Positions 47,640-56,028 of a stretch of DNA of 64,000 bases are shown here, piece after piece. Position 1 is the stretch's first letter, and every line of letters begins with the position of its first letter. Source of the stretch: Shewanella oneidensis MR-1 (lineage in GTDB: Bacteria > Pseudomonadota > Gammaproteobacteria > Enterobacterales > Shewanellaceae); assembly GCF_000146165.2 (NCBI RefSeq), contig NC_004347.2, forward strand, positions 2,232,001-2,296,000. The letters are read 5' to 3'. The notes beneath the pieces were generated by a model that had not been told where the DNA came from, did no database searches, and saw nothing but the letters and a program-made list of their open reading frames with translations. The translations under genes were made by a program, and so were the position numbers.

Positions 47640-48010
47640 CCACGCCCTCAAGACGTAGCGTAACCGACAGCGAAAAGCAGCCAGCCTTATGGGGTTAAGC
47701 CGATGAGGGGATAGGGTATGAGTGTCAGCCTGAATCTGGGGCCAAAATGCTGTCAACCAAGGTCAACAATCAGTCAGAAGTGAGTGTAAAAGAATGAGAA
47801 AGCAAAAACGATATCAAGTGATTACCCTCCAAACTGTATAAAAAACCGCTACCGCAAAAAAACAAATTCCTATAGCATCATTTATACCAATTGACATGGA
47901 TGTGGCAGCGGCCAAGTCCAACAAGCGATTTATGCCCTGCAAACAGCGCAGCGCATAAATACTAAGACGTTATACCTTATAAGAGTTTCGTGACGTAAAA
48001 AGTGATAAAA
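47640..48010. other. IS91 3' flank and entry into the cassette cluster
   Basis: About 370 bases without a gene. The left part must contain the terminal region of the IS91 unit. The right part holds the first attC-like site (47916-47975) and a short leader before the FRG-domain gene. Confidence 0.5.
47916..47975 (+). other. attC-like site 1
   Basis: R''-like GTCCAAC (47916-47922) and R'-like GTTATAC (47969-47975) bound an imperfect palindrome in which ATTTATGCCCTGC faces GCAGCGCATAAAT. The 60-base length fits short attC sites. It lies just upstream of the FRG cassette gene. Confidence 0.6.
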
Positions 48011-48440
48011 ATGATTGAAATTGATAGTATTCCAAGCTTACTTGAGCTTATTGGTAAGTCCAAAAAATCAGGATGTAGCCTGTATTTTCGTGGTCAAAAA
48101 AGTTATATCCTACTGTAATGCCATCCATTGATAGAGATGGTTGGCTGGAAAGTGAAGACAAGTTATTTAAGGAGTTTATCATAAGGAATCCTGACGAATT
48201 TAAGGGACAAAAGTCAACATTTGAAATTCTGACTAAGATGCAGCATTACGGTTTACCTACAAGGTTGTTGGACATAACAACAAACCCATTAGTTGCATTA
48301 TTCTTTGCCGTAGAATATGACGAAAAACTAGAAGAAGATGACGGCGATTTTATCGTTTATGCGATACCTGATAAATTTATTAAATATTACGACTCAGACA
48401 CTGTAAGTGTAGTTTCTAATGTTGCCAAGAGGCCGTTTAA
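48011..48440 (+). pseudogene. FRG-domain protein, 5' part, frameshifted and IS-interrupted
   Basis: From ATG 48011 the frame reads IDSIPSLLELIGKS and SLYFRGQKSY, the name-giving FRG motif, then stops. The next frame continues MPSIDRDGWLESEDKLF, MQHYGLPTRLLDITTNPLVA and YYDSDTVSVVSNVAKRPF up to the IS. An extra AT in TTATATCCT (about 48104) explains the shift. FRG proteins are often found in mobile and defence-type gene sets; the activity is unknown. First gene of the cassette cluster. Confidence 0.82.
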
Positions 48441-48507
48441 TGTTCTGGTCTAATCCCATCGGACACTTAATTTTGAGACAGTATGGTCAATAAATTAAGA
48501 GGTCTAT

Positions 48508-48798
48508 ATGAGTCTGAAAAAATCACATAAGAGTTATCCGCAGGCATTTAAAGATGAAGCCGTCTTGATGGTGCTGGAGCAAGGTTATAGCGTTGCCGAT
48601 GCGGCAAAGTCTCTTGGAGTTAGCACGAGCCTGCTTTACAACTGGAAGGAAAAACACGAAGCCCTGCAACAAGGCATCACCTTAGAAGAGTCTGAGCGTG
48701 ATGAGTTGAAGCGATTGCGTAGAGAAAACAAAGAATTACGCATGGAGAAAGAAATTCTAAAAAAGGCAAGCGCCTTCTTTGCGAGAGAAATGAAGTAA
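48508..48798 (+). CDS. IS3-family OrfA (copy C)
   Basis: Helix-turn-helix and coiled-coil subunit, 96 residues, identical in protein sequence to copies A, B and D, with the frameshift heptamer retained. Confidence 0.93.
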   Translation: MSLKKSHKSYPQAFKDEAVLMVLEQGYSVADAAKSLGVSTSLLYNWKEKHEALQQGITLEESERDELKRLRRENKELRMEKEILKKASAFFAREMK

Positions 48799-48857
48799 GA
48801 TTTCGTTTCATCAAACTGCAATCTCACCTGTTTCCCATAACACTGTTATGTCGAGTA

Positions 48858-49667
48858 ATGAGTGTCAGTAAGTCAGGCTATTACGATTGGCATAAACGCC
48901 CTGCAAACGTGATAAGCGTTGAAACACTGAAGCTTTATCGCCTTGTTCGACAGCTATTTAAGCAAAGTCGAGGCAGCTTAGGGAATCGTGAAATGGTGAA
49001 GAAATTGCGCAAGGAAGGCTACCAGGTTGGTCGCTATCTCGTTCGTAAAATTATGCACCGCCTTCGACTCAAAGCAACCCAGCGATGTGCTTACAAGGTG
49101 ACGACACAGCGAAAACACTCAGATGCAGTGGCTGATAACCTGTTAAACATGAACTTTAATCCAGTATCGGCTAATCAGGTCTGGGCGGGTGACGTGACCT
49201 ATTTAAAGACGGGTGAAGGCTGGATGTACTTAGCTGTGGTGATGGATTTATATTCACGCCGGATTGTGGGATGGCGCATAGACAAACGCATGACCACAGA
49301 TTTGATATCCAAGGCATTAATAAAAGCCTACAACCTGCGACAACCAGCGCGAGGGCTGGTATTTCACAGTGACCGAGGCTCGCAATATACCAGTAAACAA
49401 TTCGGTAGGCTGCTATCGAGCTATGGTATCCGAGCCAGCATGGGTGATGTGGGTGCGTGTTGGGATAATGCCGTTGTTGAGCGATTCTTTGGTAGCTTGA
49501 AACACGATTGGATTTTTAAAGTTGCTCAACCAACAAGGGAGTTTATGAAGCAAGATGTGACGGCTTACATCAAATATTACAACTTGGAGCGACTTCATTC
49601 TGCTAATAACGATCTGTCACCTGTAGAGTTTGAGAATTCTCAAGTAAAAGTGTCCAGTTTGGGTTGA
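48858..49667 (+). CDS. IS3-family transposase OrfB (copy C)
   Basis: DDE transposase of 269 residues with all catalytic motifs intact; identical in protein sequence to the other copies. Confidence 0.93.
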   Translation: MSVSKSGYYDWHKRPANVISVETLKLYRLVRQLFKQSRGSLGNREMVKKLRKEGYQVGRYLVRKIMHRLRLKATQRCAYKVTTQRKHSDAVADNLLNMNFNPVSANQVWAGDVTYLKTGEGWMYLAVVMDLYSRRIVGWRIDKRMTTDLISKALIKAYNLRQPARGLVFHSDRGSQYTSKQFGRLLSSYGIRASMGDVGACWDNAVVERFFGSLKHDWIFKVAQPTREFMKQDVTAYIKYYNLERLHSANNDLSPVEFENSQVKVSSLG

Positions 49668-49675
49668 CCAGTACA

Positions 49676-50071
49676 TAATTCTCTGAAAATGAAGATAAAC
49701 AGAAATGGGTCAAACGATTTAATTCAATACCGCACATTCAATATTTACTTCATGAAATTAAAGATGAGAAGCCTTATTTCGCTCATGTGATTGAGAAAGA
49801 TCACTTGCAGTCTATCTGGTGTGTTAAGCCATTGTTAAACAATCGTCGGATTATAAAGCAAGATGGTGCGTTTCTTCTGTTTGGTATAGATGGTTCAAAA
49901 AAGAAGTTGGCAAATTATAAATCATCAGAATTTCAGCCGAAGAGGTACAAAGTCAAAAATAAAGCGTTCCTTCGGGAGCAACTAGAGCTATTAGGTTTTT
50001 CAAAAGACAAAATTTATCCTGAGATGGATACTACTGCTGATTACTTAAAAGTTAAGTACAAAAAGGTATAA
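49676..50071 (+). pseudogene. FRG-domain protein, 3' part
   Basis: The frame from 49679 reads FSENEDKQKWVKRF, HIQYLLHEIKDEKPYFAHVI, VKPLLNNRRIIKQDGAFLLF and a basic C-terminus ending at 50071. This is the expected FRG-protein continuation. After removing IS copy C and one TAA the frame is off by one base relative to the 5' part, so a further small indel exists near the insertion. The stop codon sits inside the next attC-like site, a usual cassette arrangement. Confidence 0.78.
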
Positions 50072-50191
50072 CAAACGCTTCAAGAGGGACAGCCAACGCG
50101 TGGCATTTTTAATATGCGTTGTTTTTTGTGGCTATGGTGTTATGCGGTAAGTTGGTAATTGCGTTGGCTGCCCCTTAAGCGGGCGTTATGG
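50066..50191 (+). other. attC-like site 2 (126 bp, VCR-like)
   Basis: Outer boxes GTATAAC (50066-50072) and GTTATGG (50185-50191) bound long complementary arms: AACGCTTCAAGAGGGACAGC faces GCTGCCCCTTAAGCGGGCGT, with CCAACGC/GCGTTGG inside. Length and arm sequence are very like Vibrio-type cassette recombination sites. This is the strongest attC in the cluster. Confidence 0.85.
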
Positions 50192-50270
50192 CTCACAATA
50201 AGTTCTTTACCTATGATGCAAGGATCGAGGTTGAATGCAATTTTGAAATGAGACTGTAATGGGCAAATAA
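50187..50270 (+). pseudogene. Truncated cassette ORF starting in the R' box
   Basis: ATG within the R' box opens MAHNKFFTYDARIEVECNF and stops after about 23 codons. It then runs into a leftover SF0329 3' end. It appears to be the 5' stub of a cassette gene deleted by recombination. Confidence 0.4.
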
Positions 50271-50312
50271 GAAATTAAAGACACCCATCCTTAATAGTGC
50301 GGTAGTTAACCT
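50271..50312 (+). repeat. 42-bp direct repeat, copy 1
   Basis: Identical to 50972-51013; contains the last codons of the SF0329-like gene (EIKDTHP and stop) and GCGGTAGTTAACCT. Its presence here, without the gene body, marks a duplicated or recombined cassette end. Confidence 0.92.
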
Positions 50313-50387
50313 CCTACTATGCTTTGGTTAAGCATTGAGCTAAGAGGTTTATAGAAACATTAACTGGCCGACCAGCAAAGCCAGTGA

Positions 50388-50448
50388 CCTCTGTCAATTC
50401 ATTCAAGCCGACGCCGCTTCGCGTCGCGGCGTAATTCTGTCGTTGTGT
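50388..50448 (+). other. attC-like site 3
   Basis: CAATTCATTCAAGCCGACGC, then CGCTTCGCGTCGCGGCGTAATTC and a final GTTGTGT box (50442-50448). The GCCGACGCCGCTTCGCG core is nearly the textbook attC sequence. It stands 20 bases before the SF0329-like start, where a cassette boundary is expected. Confidence 0.78.
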
Positions 50449-50467
50449 GCTTAAAGGAGTTTTATCG

Positions 50468-50995
50468 GTGAAATGGAGTAAGTTGAAATCGCTGGTAGAA
50501 GACAAATTTTCTCAATCCCTTGGTGGGAGAGTTGCTATTTTTAGCACAAGATATGGTAATTGTACTTGTGGTCACGCTTGGCTGACACTTGATAAGGGGG
50601 TTATCGCTAATTTCTGTACAAGGGCATTCTGGAATCGCGCTGCTGGCGATTACCATTTTAAGGATGGACGGTGGGTTACAGACTCACCAGTTCCTGAGCA
50701 TATATCAGCACACCAGAAAAAGTCTTACGGCGAAATGGAGTACGGTGAACTATCAAGGCAAGATGTTTATGAGTCTTGCTGGAGTTTCGTGCACGATCTT
50801 ACTATTGATGAGTCTATATCTTCTGAAGATCCTTTAATTCAGTCACTTGCTATGCTTGATAAACGCTTGGGAAAACGCAGATTAAAATCTATAGATCAAG
50901 CTAAGTTGCACCCTTTAGCAAAAAAGCTACTAACTGTGCGTCTAGAATCCGAAGGAAGAGAAATTAAAAAGGAAATTAAAGACACCCATCCTTAA
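50468..50995 (+). CDS. SF0329-like cassette protein
   Basis: A 175-residue soluble protein starting KWSKLKSLVEDKFSQSLGGR and containing DPLIQSLAMLDKRLGKRRL near the C-terminus, the pattern of the SF0329 family of small proteins of unknown function, often seen in integron cassettes. GTG 50468 is preferred: AAAGGAG lies eight bases upstream, immediately after the attC-like site. A CTCGHAWLT segment with two Cys is notable. No membrane or signal segment. It ends inside the 42-bp repeat. Confidence 0.75.
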   Translation: MKWSKLKSLVEDKFSQSLGGRVAIFSTRYGNCTCGHAWLTLDKGVIANFCTRAFWNRAAGDYHFKDGRWVTDSPVPEHISAHQKKSYGEMEYGELSRQDVYESCWSFVHDLTIDESISSEDPLIQSLAMLDKRLGKRRLKSIDQAKLHPLAKKLLTVRLESEGREIKKEIKDTHP

Positions 50996-51013
50996 TAGTG
51001 CGGTAGTTAACCT
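50972..51013 (+). repeat. 42-bp direct repeat, copy 2
   Basis: Second copy of the repeat at 50271-50312, here in its native place at the 3' end of the SF0329-like gene. Sequence after the repeat differs between copies. Confidence 0.92.
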
Positions 51014-51143
51014 GACACAGAATTATGAACAGCCTCTAAAACAAGCATTTTTAGATAAAGAGATTCTCAAAATGCTTAATTTAAAAAATGAGCAGTCTGA
51101 TATTTATGTTTTATCATGCACTCAATTTGATAAAAGTATGTAG
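51014..51143 (+). pseudogene. C-terminal fragment of an unrecognised cassette protein
   Basis: An open frame continuing from the repeat reads NYEQPLKQAFLDKEILKML and IYVLSCTQFDKSM before TAG at 51141. It has no start of its own and I do not recognise it. It is followed at once by an attC-like site, so it is probably the tail of a cassette gene fused by deletion. Confidence 0.45.
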
Positions 51144-51148
51144 TATTC

Positions 51149-51271
51149 GGCTAACAAGCTTGCCAAGCTCGCTCACTGCGTTCGCTGGACTGCTGAGCAT
51201 TTGCACAAATGTGGTTTTGCTACGCAAAACTTTAGCAGATTTGTGCAAACACACATTAGTCGCTTGCAAAG
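51149..51271 (+). other. attC-like site 4, truncated by IS copy D
   Basis: GGCTAAC opens the site. Inner arms TTTGCACAAAT and ATTTGTGCAAA, and GTTTTGC and GCAAAAC, pair perfectly. The last arm ends CGCTTGCAAAG at the IS border, without the expected GTTAGCC closing box, so the site is cut or divergent. Confidence 0.6.
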
Positions 51272-51279
51272 TGTACTGG

Positions 51280-52089
51280 TCAACCCAAACTGGACACTTT
51301 TACTTGAGAATTCTCAAACTCTACAGGTGACAGATCGTTATTAGCAGAATGAAGTCGCTCCAAGTTGTAATATTTGATGTAAGCCGTCACATCTTGCTTC
51401 ATAAACTCCCTTGTTGGTTGAGCAACTTTAAAAATCCAATCGTGTTTCAAGCTACCAAAGAATCGCTCAACAACGGCATTATCCCAACACGCACCCACAT
51501 CACCCATGCTGGCTCGGATACCATAGCTCGATAGCAGCCTACCGAATTGTTTACTGGTATATTGCGAGCCTCGGTCACTGTGAAATACCAGCCCTCGCGC
51601 TGGTTGTCGCAGGTTGTAGGCTTTTATTAATGCCTTGGATATCAAATCTGTGGTCATGCGTTTGTCTATGCGCCATCCCACAATCCGGCGTGAATATAAA
51701 TCCATCACCACAGCTAAGTACATCCAGCCTTCACCCGTCTTTAAATAGGTCACGTCACCCGCCCAGACCTGATTAGCCGATACTGGATTAAAGTTCATGT
51801 TTAACAGGTTATCAGCCACTGCATCTGAGTGTTTTCGCTGTGTCGTCACCTTGTAAGCACATCGCTGGGTTGCTTTGAGTCGAAGGCGGTGCATAATTTT
51901 ACGAACGAGATAGCGACCAACCTGGTAGCCTTCCTTGCGCAATTTCTTCACCATTTCACGATTCCCTAAGCTGCCTCGACTTTGCTTAAATAGCTGTCGA
52001 ACAAGGCGATAAAGCTTCAGTGTTTCAACGCTTATCACGTTTGCAGGGCGTTTATGCCAATCGTAATAGCCTGACTTACTGACACTCAT
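51280..52089 (-). CDS. IS3-family transposase OrfB (copy D)
   Basis: Intact 269-residue DDE transposase, identical in protein sequence to the other three copies. Confidence 0.93.
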   Translation of the reverse strand: MSVSKSGYYDWHKRPANVISVETLKLYRLVRQLFKQSRGSLGNREMVKKLRKEGYQVGRYLVRKIMHRLRLKATQRCAYKVTTQRKHSDAVADNLLNMNFNPVSANQVWAGDVTYLKTGEGWMYLAVVMDLYSRRIVGWRIDKRMTTDLISKALIKAYNLRQPARGLVFHSDRGSQYTSKQFGRLLSSYGIRASMGDVGACWDNAVVERFFGSLKHDWIFKVAQPTREFMKQDVTAYIKYYNLERLHSANNDLSPVEFENSQVKVSSLG

Positions 52090-52148
52090 TACTCGACATA
52101 ACAGTGTTATGGGAAACAGGTGAGATTGCAGTTTGATGAAACGAAATC

Positions 52149-52439
52149 TTACTTCATTTCTCTCGCAAAGAAGGCGCTTGCCTTTTTTAGAATTTCTTTT
52201 TCCATGCGTAATTCTTTGTTTTCTCTACGCAATCGCTTCAACTCATCACGCTCAGACTCTTCTAAGGTGATGCCTTGTTGCAGGGCTTCGTGTTTTTCCT
52301 TCCAGTTGTAAAGCAGGCTCGTGCTAACTCCAAGAGACTTTGCCGCATCGGCAACGCTATAACCTTGCTCCAGCACCATCAAGACGGCTTCATCTTTAAA
52401 TGCCTGCGGATAACTCTTATGTGATTTTTTCAGACTCAT
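52149..52439 (-). CDS. IS3-family OrfA (copy D)
   Basis: Intact 96-residue helix-turn-helix subunit; the base change relative to A-C is synonymous (MEKEILKK retained). Confidence 0.93.
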   Translation of the reverse strand: MSLKKSHKSYPQAFKDEAVLMVLEQGYSVADAAKSLGVSTSLLYNWKEKHEALQQGITLEESERDELKRLRRENKELRMEKEILKKASAFFAREMK

Positions 52440-52506
52440 ATAGACCTCTTAATTTATTGACCATACTGCCTCAAAATTAAGTGTCCGATGGGATTAGACC
52501 AGAACA

Positions 52507-52693
52507 CTCATTTAAAAATGGAACTTTCCAACCAATCGTTCCGCTTTTTCTAGTTCAAACAGGATGTGATCCTTTAAGTAACCAAAACATAGAGAACCTA
52601 GTCTTTGAAGATAGGGGGGCTGTATATTTTATGGACTTCGATCCAAATGATGAGAGTGGCAGACTAATCAAGAAAAAGGTTGTTATCAAATAA
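52507..52693 (+). pseudogene. C-terminal fragment of an unrecognised cassette protein
   Basis: Leaving the IS, the frame reads SFKNGTFQPIVPLFLVQTGC, ENLVFEDRGAVYFMDFDPND and ends KKKVVIK at 52693. It has no start and I recognise no family. An attC-like hairpin begins eight bases after the stop, so this was a cassette gene whose 5' part was lost with IS copy D. Confidence 0.5.
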
Positions 52694-52700
52694 TGAAAAC

Positions 52701-52747
52701 ACCTAACAAGAGACTATGGCGTCAATAGCTAATTTCTCTTGTTAGCA
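52701..52747 (+). other. attC-like hairpin 5 at the right edge of the cassette cluster
   Basis: CTAACAAGAGA (52703-52713) pairs perfectly with TCTCTTGTTAG (52735-52745), with an inner CTAT/ATAG pair and asymmetric spacer. ACCTAAC fits the R'' consensus RYYYAAC. At 47 bases it is shorter than usual attC sites, so it may be a derivative or a terminator-like hairpin. Confidence 0.5.
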
Positions 52748-52933
52748 AAGGCAAAACAGGATGATTCTGCCGTGATTTCGGCGCAAATTTCCCAGAGTAT
52801 TATCGATTATCTTTGTACAATTAGTGGACATTCTGAGGATTTAGCAGTTCTTGAGGCGCATACTCCAAGCGTGCTTACAGAGGCTGAGCTCAGTTATATC
52901 ATCGAGTATTCTGCACTTGCACGTTGGTTCTAG
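52748..52933 (+). pseudogene. C-terminal fragment next to the cassette cluster
   Basis: Directly after the last attC-like box an open frame reads KAKQDDSAVISAQISQSIID, YLCTISGHSEDLAVLEAHTP and SYIIEYSALARWF, to a stop at 52933. No start or ribosome-binding site is seen. It may be the surviving end of a gene into which the cassettes were inserted, but I do not recognise it. Confidence 0.4.
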
Positions 52934-53018
52934 CATGCATGTCGATTAGCCGATGAGGGCACTAAAGCATGCGCTCATGTCATTAGCGGAAGCTAAGCGG
53001 CATAAGTATTAAGCGGCT

Positions 53019-53981
53019 TTAGTGATTATTTTGAGCAAAATTCGCCAGTTCAGTTGCACTGCAGACTTGATTTCTCCCATTTCGCTTGGCTTGCATCATG
53101 GCCTGGTCTGCACTGTTGAAGAGTGTTTCCAGAAGGTTTTGTGCTTCTTTCTCGGAATGAATGACAGGGATTGTGATTGATGCAATGCCAAAGCTTGCGG
53201 TGCATTTGATGATTTGGCCATTAAGAGCAAGTGGCTGTTCTTCAAAGCGACAGCGAATTGATTCTGCAAGTTGGCATGCTTGTTCGTGGTGTAAGTCGGG
53301 TAAGAGTATGCCAAATTCTTCACCGCCAAGGCGCCCAAGAATATCTACTGGTTTAAGGATGGCTTGAGTGAGCTTCGCAATATGAATAAGCGCGGCATCG
53401 CCTGTAGTATGTCCCCATCGATCATTGACGTGCTTGAAACGGTCAATATCAAACATGATAAACGCTAATGCCTGTCCTGATTGTTGTGCTATGGAAAGGC
53501 CTAAATTGAAAAAGGCGCGACGGTTGTAGAGTTTTGTCAGTTCGTCGGTATTTGCAAGACGCTCGGCAGTGGATTTTGCCTCGATTAACGCCTCTTCCAT
53601 TTGTTTGCGATCGGTAATGTCGGTTGCAATTTCAATCCGTACTAGTCGACCATCTGTCCAGCGAATGGCCTGATCACGACATTGATACCAACGATTATTG
53701 TAAGTATTTTTAAATTCCCACACGTGTACTGTGGTACTGTTGCCTGCATGATTAATCAGTTTGTGGTTTGTGCAAAAAGAGCAGGGGCTATTTTGCCCAG
53801 CTTGTAGTAGCTGATAGCATTTTTTACCTGTGGGTTCGCCCCAAATGGTCGTACCATAATCATTCAAATACAGTAGTTCATAGGTGTGTAAATCCGAAAC
53901 GTAGACCAGAGCATCTAGACTATTAAGGATGGTATGAATGGCTTCAAAGGCTTGATTATGAACGTTTTTGATCATGGTCAT
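53019..53981 (-). CDS. PAS-GGDEF diguanylate cyclase
   Basis: A 320-residue cytoplasmic signalling protein. A PAS-like domain (about 12-125) includes PCSFCTNHKL, a Cys pair often seen in this subtype, and ends in EIATDITDRKQ. The GGDEF domain starts ANTDELTKLYNRRAFF and has the active site GRLGGEEFGILLPD, so c-di-GMP synthesis is expected. No membrane helix. Single gene; the terminator at 54130-54157 lies between it and yejM. Confidence 0.92.
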   Translation of the reverse strand: MTMIKNVHNQAFEAIHTILNSLDALVYVSDLHTYELLYLNDYGTTIWGEPTGKKCYQLLQAGQNSPCSFCTNHKLINHAGNSTTVHVWEFKNTYNNRWYQCRDQAIRWTDGRLVRIEIATDITDRKQMEEALIEAKSTAERLANTDELTKLYNRRAFFNLGLSIAQQSGQALAFIMFDIDRFKHVNDRWGHTTGDAALIHIAKLTQAILKPVDILGRLGGEEFGILLPDLHHEQACQLAESIRCRFEEQPLALNGQIIKCTASFGIASITIPVIHSEKEAQNLLETLFNSADQAMMQAKRNGRNQVCSATELANFAQNNH

Positions 53982-54129
53982 GGGAGAAGTCAGCCAAATA
54001 AAAAAATATCATTTATGAGTCATACTGCTACTTTAGCATTTAATCAGTTAACCGTCTGAGATTCGTTTAAATGGTGTGATCAAGTTGTTGATTTGGTATC
54101 GGGCAATGTGTGGTGAAATGATGGAAACA

Positions 54130-54160
54130 AAAAGCCCTAAGTGGTATTAGGGCTTTTAGA
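54130..54160 (-). terminator. Terminator downstream of yejM
   Basis: AAAAGCCCTAA (54130-54140), loop GTGGTA, TTAGGGCTTTT (54147-54157). Confidence 0.85.
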
Positions 54161-54171
54161 TAAAACACCTA

Positions 54172-55962
54172 TTAATGATTATAAAGGCGCCTGCCTTCGC
54201 GCAACACTTGGATAAGCTCAGGGGCGCTCATCTTTTTGTGCAGTCGATGTTCAAAGTTTTCATCGTAGATGCGGTATTTACCATGGCGGTCAATGACAGT
54301 GATTTCCGACTGTTGGTAAATGGCAAAAATCCGACTATCACCAATATAAATCCAGGTTTCTTTGCTCGGTTGCAGTAGGCTGCGGCCTGCGCTGTAGTCT
54401 GAGGTGTTATTGGTGCAGCCCAAAACATGGGTCATTAATGTGGGAACCACACCATAGTGGCTCGTGCGATAGTTAACCTTGCTGGCCAAGGCATTTGGCC
54501 AATGGATAACCAGAGGCACTCTGACACTCTCCGGTGACAAATTACGCAGTGCTTCGTCGCTATTACTGGTAAATATTTTGCCATTAACGCCAGTAATCAC
54601 CACTAAGGTATCGCTGGGCAATTCACTGACAATGGCTTGAATTTGCTTATCAATAAAATTCAACGATTGGCGATATTGGTTAAATAATACCTTTTGCGCC
54701 GGTTTTAAATTCGGATCGGCTTTGACCGTTTCGATACCGAGGAAGCCCACTGGCGTATCAAAATTCTCGGGTGCTTTAAGGTTCACGAGGGCAAACCAAG
54801 GACGTTGTTGCGCGCTTTGCCATTGTTTAAAGTGGCCAACGCTAAGTATATCGGCCTCGGCGCTGCCATTGGTTTCTTCGGCGATGACGGGGGTAAAGTC
54901 ATTAAACATGGCCTGCGCTGAGCGCAAATTCAGATTGGTTTCGGGGATAAACAATCCCAGTTCATAACCTGCCTGCTTAAAGCTGCGGATCATCAGCGGG
55001 CTAGTGTTATTAAAAATGCGTGCATCACCATAGCTGCCCTGCAAACCATACAGCAGGGAGAACATGCCCGTCTTAAACTGATTGCCGCCGCTATAATGCT
55101 GAGTAAAACTTTGGTTCTGCTCGGTATATTGGTGTAAGAACGGCATGGTTTTGGCGTCCACCATATCGGCACGCAAGCTGTCGATGGTCAGCATTAATAC
55201 ATTCGATTTGCTATCCGCTTGGCATTGCAGTGGCTGTATGGGATAGCTGAGTGTATTACTGGCTTGAGTCGCTTCATCATTGATTTGGGATGAACCGTCA
55301 ATACCGTGGCTTTCCATAAAGCTACGAGCCGTCGCTGGGTAAGACAAAGGATAAGTATCATCGAAACGGGTGATTTCGGTGATATCGGCCGCGTCGGCCC
55401 AAATATGGATCAAATGGCTGCTTACAAAGCACACCCCAACAAAGGCAATGACTTTATTACCAAGATTGAGTTTTTGGATTTTTTCAATTCGCTTCCACAG
55501 GAAGTTAGCCGCTGTTAGCTCAATCGCAAGAATGGCGATTGGCGTGACGATATAGGAGGTGCCGTGGAGCAGGGCACTCAAATCGGCCCAGGCTATATCA
55601 AAAGCAAAAGGACTCAAGTGCATGCCGTAATCGGCATAAACAATCGTGTCATACAATAAGAGACACAGGCTTAAGGTGGCGATAACAGCCGCTAAGCCTC
55701 TGAGTATCTTGGAGTAAGGTAAGATTAACGTCAGTGGGAATAGGCAAATCAAGTAAGCGATAAAAGCAAGAAAACTGAACTGGCCGATGGTACTGACAGC
55801 AAGATAGCCCCAGCCAAACCAGGTTTCGGGATAACCCACACTGCTTAAATAGCGTGTGCCGACAATCATAGCCAACAGGCCATTAAAGAAGGCGAACCAA
55901 TGTCCCCAGTTGATAAGTCGCGATACGCGATCGCGGCTCATTTGCTTTTTTCGCTCGACCAT
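54172..55962 (-). CDS. yejM: YejM/PbgA (LapC) inner-membrane sulfatase-fold protein
   Basis: A 596-residue protein with an N-terminal DUF3413 region of about five membrane helices (to about 190) and a periplasmic sulfatase/alkaline-phosphatase-type domain. In E. coli YejM controls LPS synthesis by acting on the LapB-FtsH proteolysis of LpxC. Visible features are VLMLTIDSLRADMVD, FTQHYSGGNQFKTGMFSLLYG and VVITGVNGKIF. As in other YejM proteins the metal ligands look incomplete, fitting a non-enzymatic role. Adjacent yejL and divergent yejK support the call. Confidence 0.92.
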   Translation of the reverse strand: MVERKKQMSRDRVSRLINWGHWFAFFNGLLAMIVGTRYLSSVGYPETWFGWGYLAVSTIGQFSFLAFIAYLICLFPLTLILPYSKILRGLAAVIATLSLCLLLYDTIVYADYGMHLSPFAFDIAWADLSALLHGTSYIVTPIAILAIELTAANFLWKRIEKIQKLNLGNKVIAFVGVCFVSSHLIHIWADAADITEITRFDDTYPLSYPATARSFMESHGIDGSSQINDEATQASNTLSYPIQPLQCQADSKSNVLMLTIDSLRADMVDAKTMPFLHQYTEQNQSFTQHYSGGNQFKTGMFSLLYGLQGSYGDARIFNNTSPLMIRSFKQAGYELGLFIPETNLNLRSAQAMFNDFTPVIAEETNGSAEADILSVGHFKQWQSAQQRPWFALVNLKAPENFDTPVGFLGIETVKADPNLKPAQKVLFNQYRQSLNFIDKQIQAIVSELPSDTLVVITGVNGKIFTSNSDEALRNLSPESVRVPLVIHWPNALASKVNYRTSHYGVVPTLMTHVLGCTNNTSDYSAGRSLLQPSKETWIYIGDSRIFAIYQQSEITVIDRHGKYRIYDENFEHRLHKKMSAPELIQVLREGRRLYNH

Positions 55963-56028
55963 AGTGATCCGCTTATTCCTAAAAGACGTTGTATCTTATG
56001 TTGTTTTAACGATGCTTACTCGACTAAC

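Larger units (their letters stand above)
48441..49675 (+). mobile_element. IS3-family element, copy C (1235 bp)
   Basis: Same element as copies A and B. It is flanked by TAA (48438-48440 and 49676-49678), a 3-bp target duplication, and interrupts the FRG-domain gene. Confidence 0.95.
51272..52506 (-). mobile_element. IS3-family element, copy D (1235 bp)
   Basis: Same element as A-C but with at least two single-base differences (CTGCCTC for CTGTCTC near the outer end; TTTTTCC for TTTCTCC in orfA). Flanks AAG and CTC do not match, so no target duplication; a deletion or exchange has joined unrelated cassette pieces. Confidence 0.95.
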
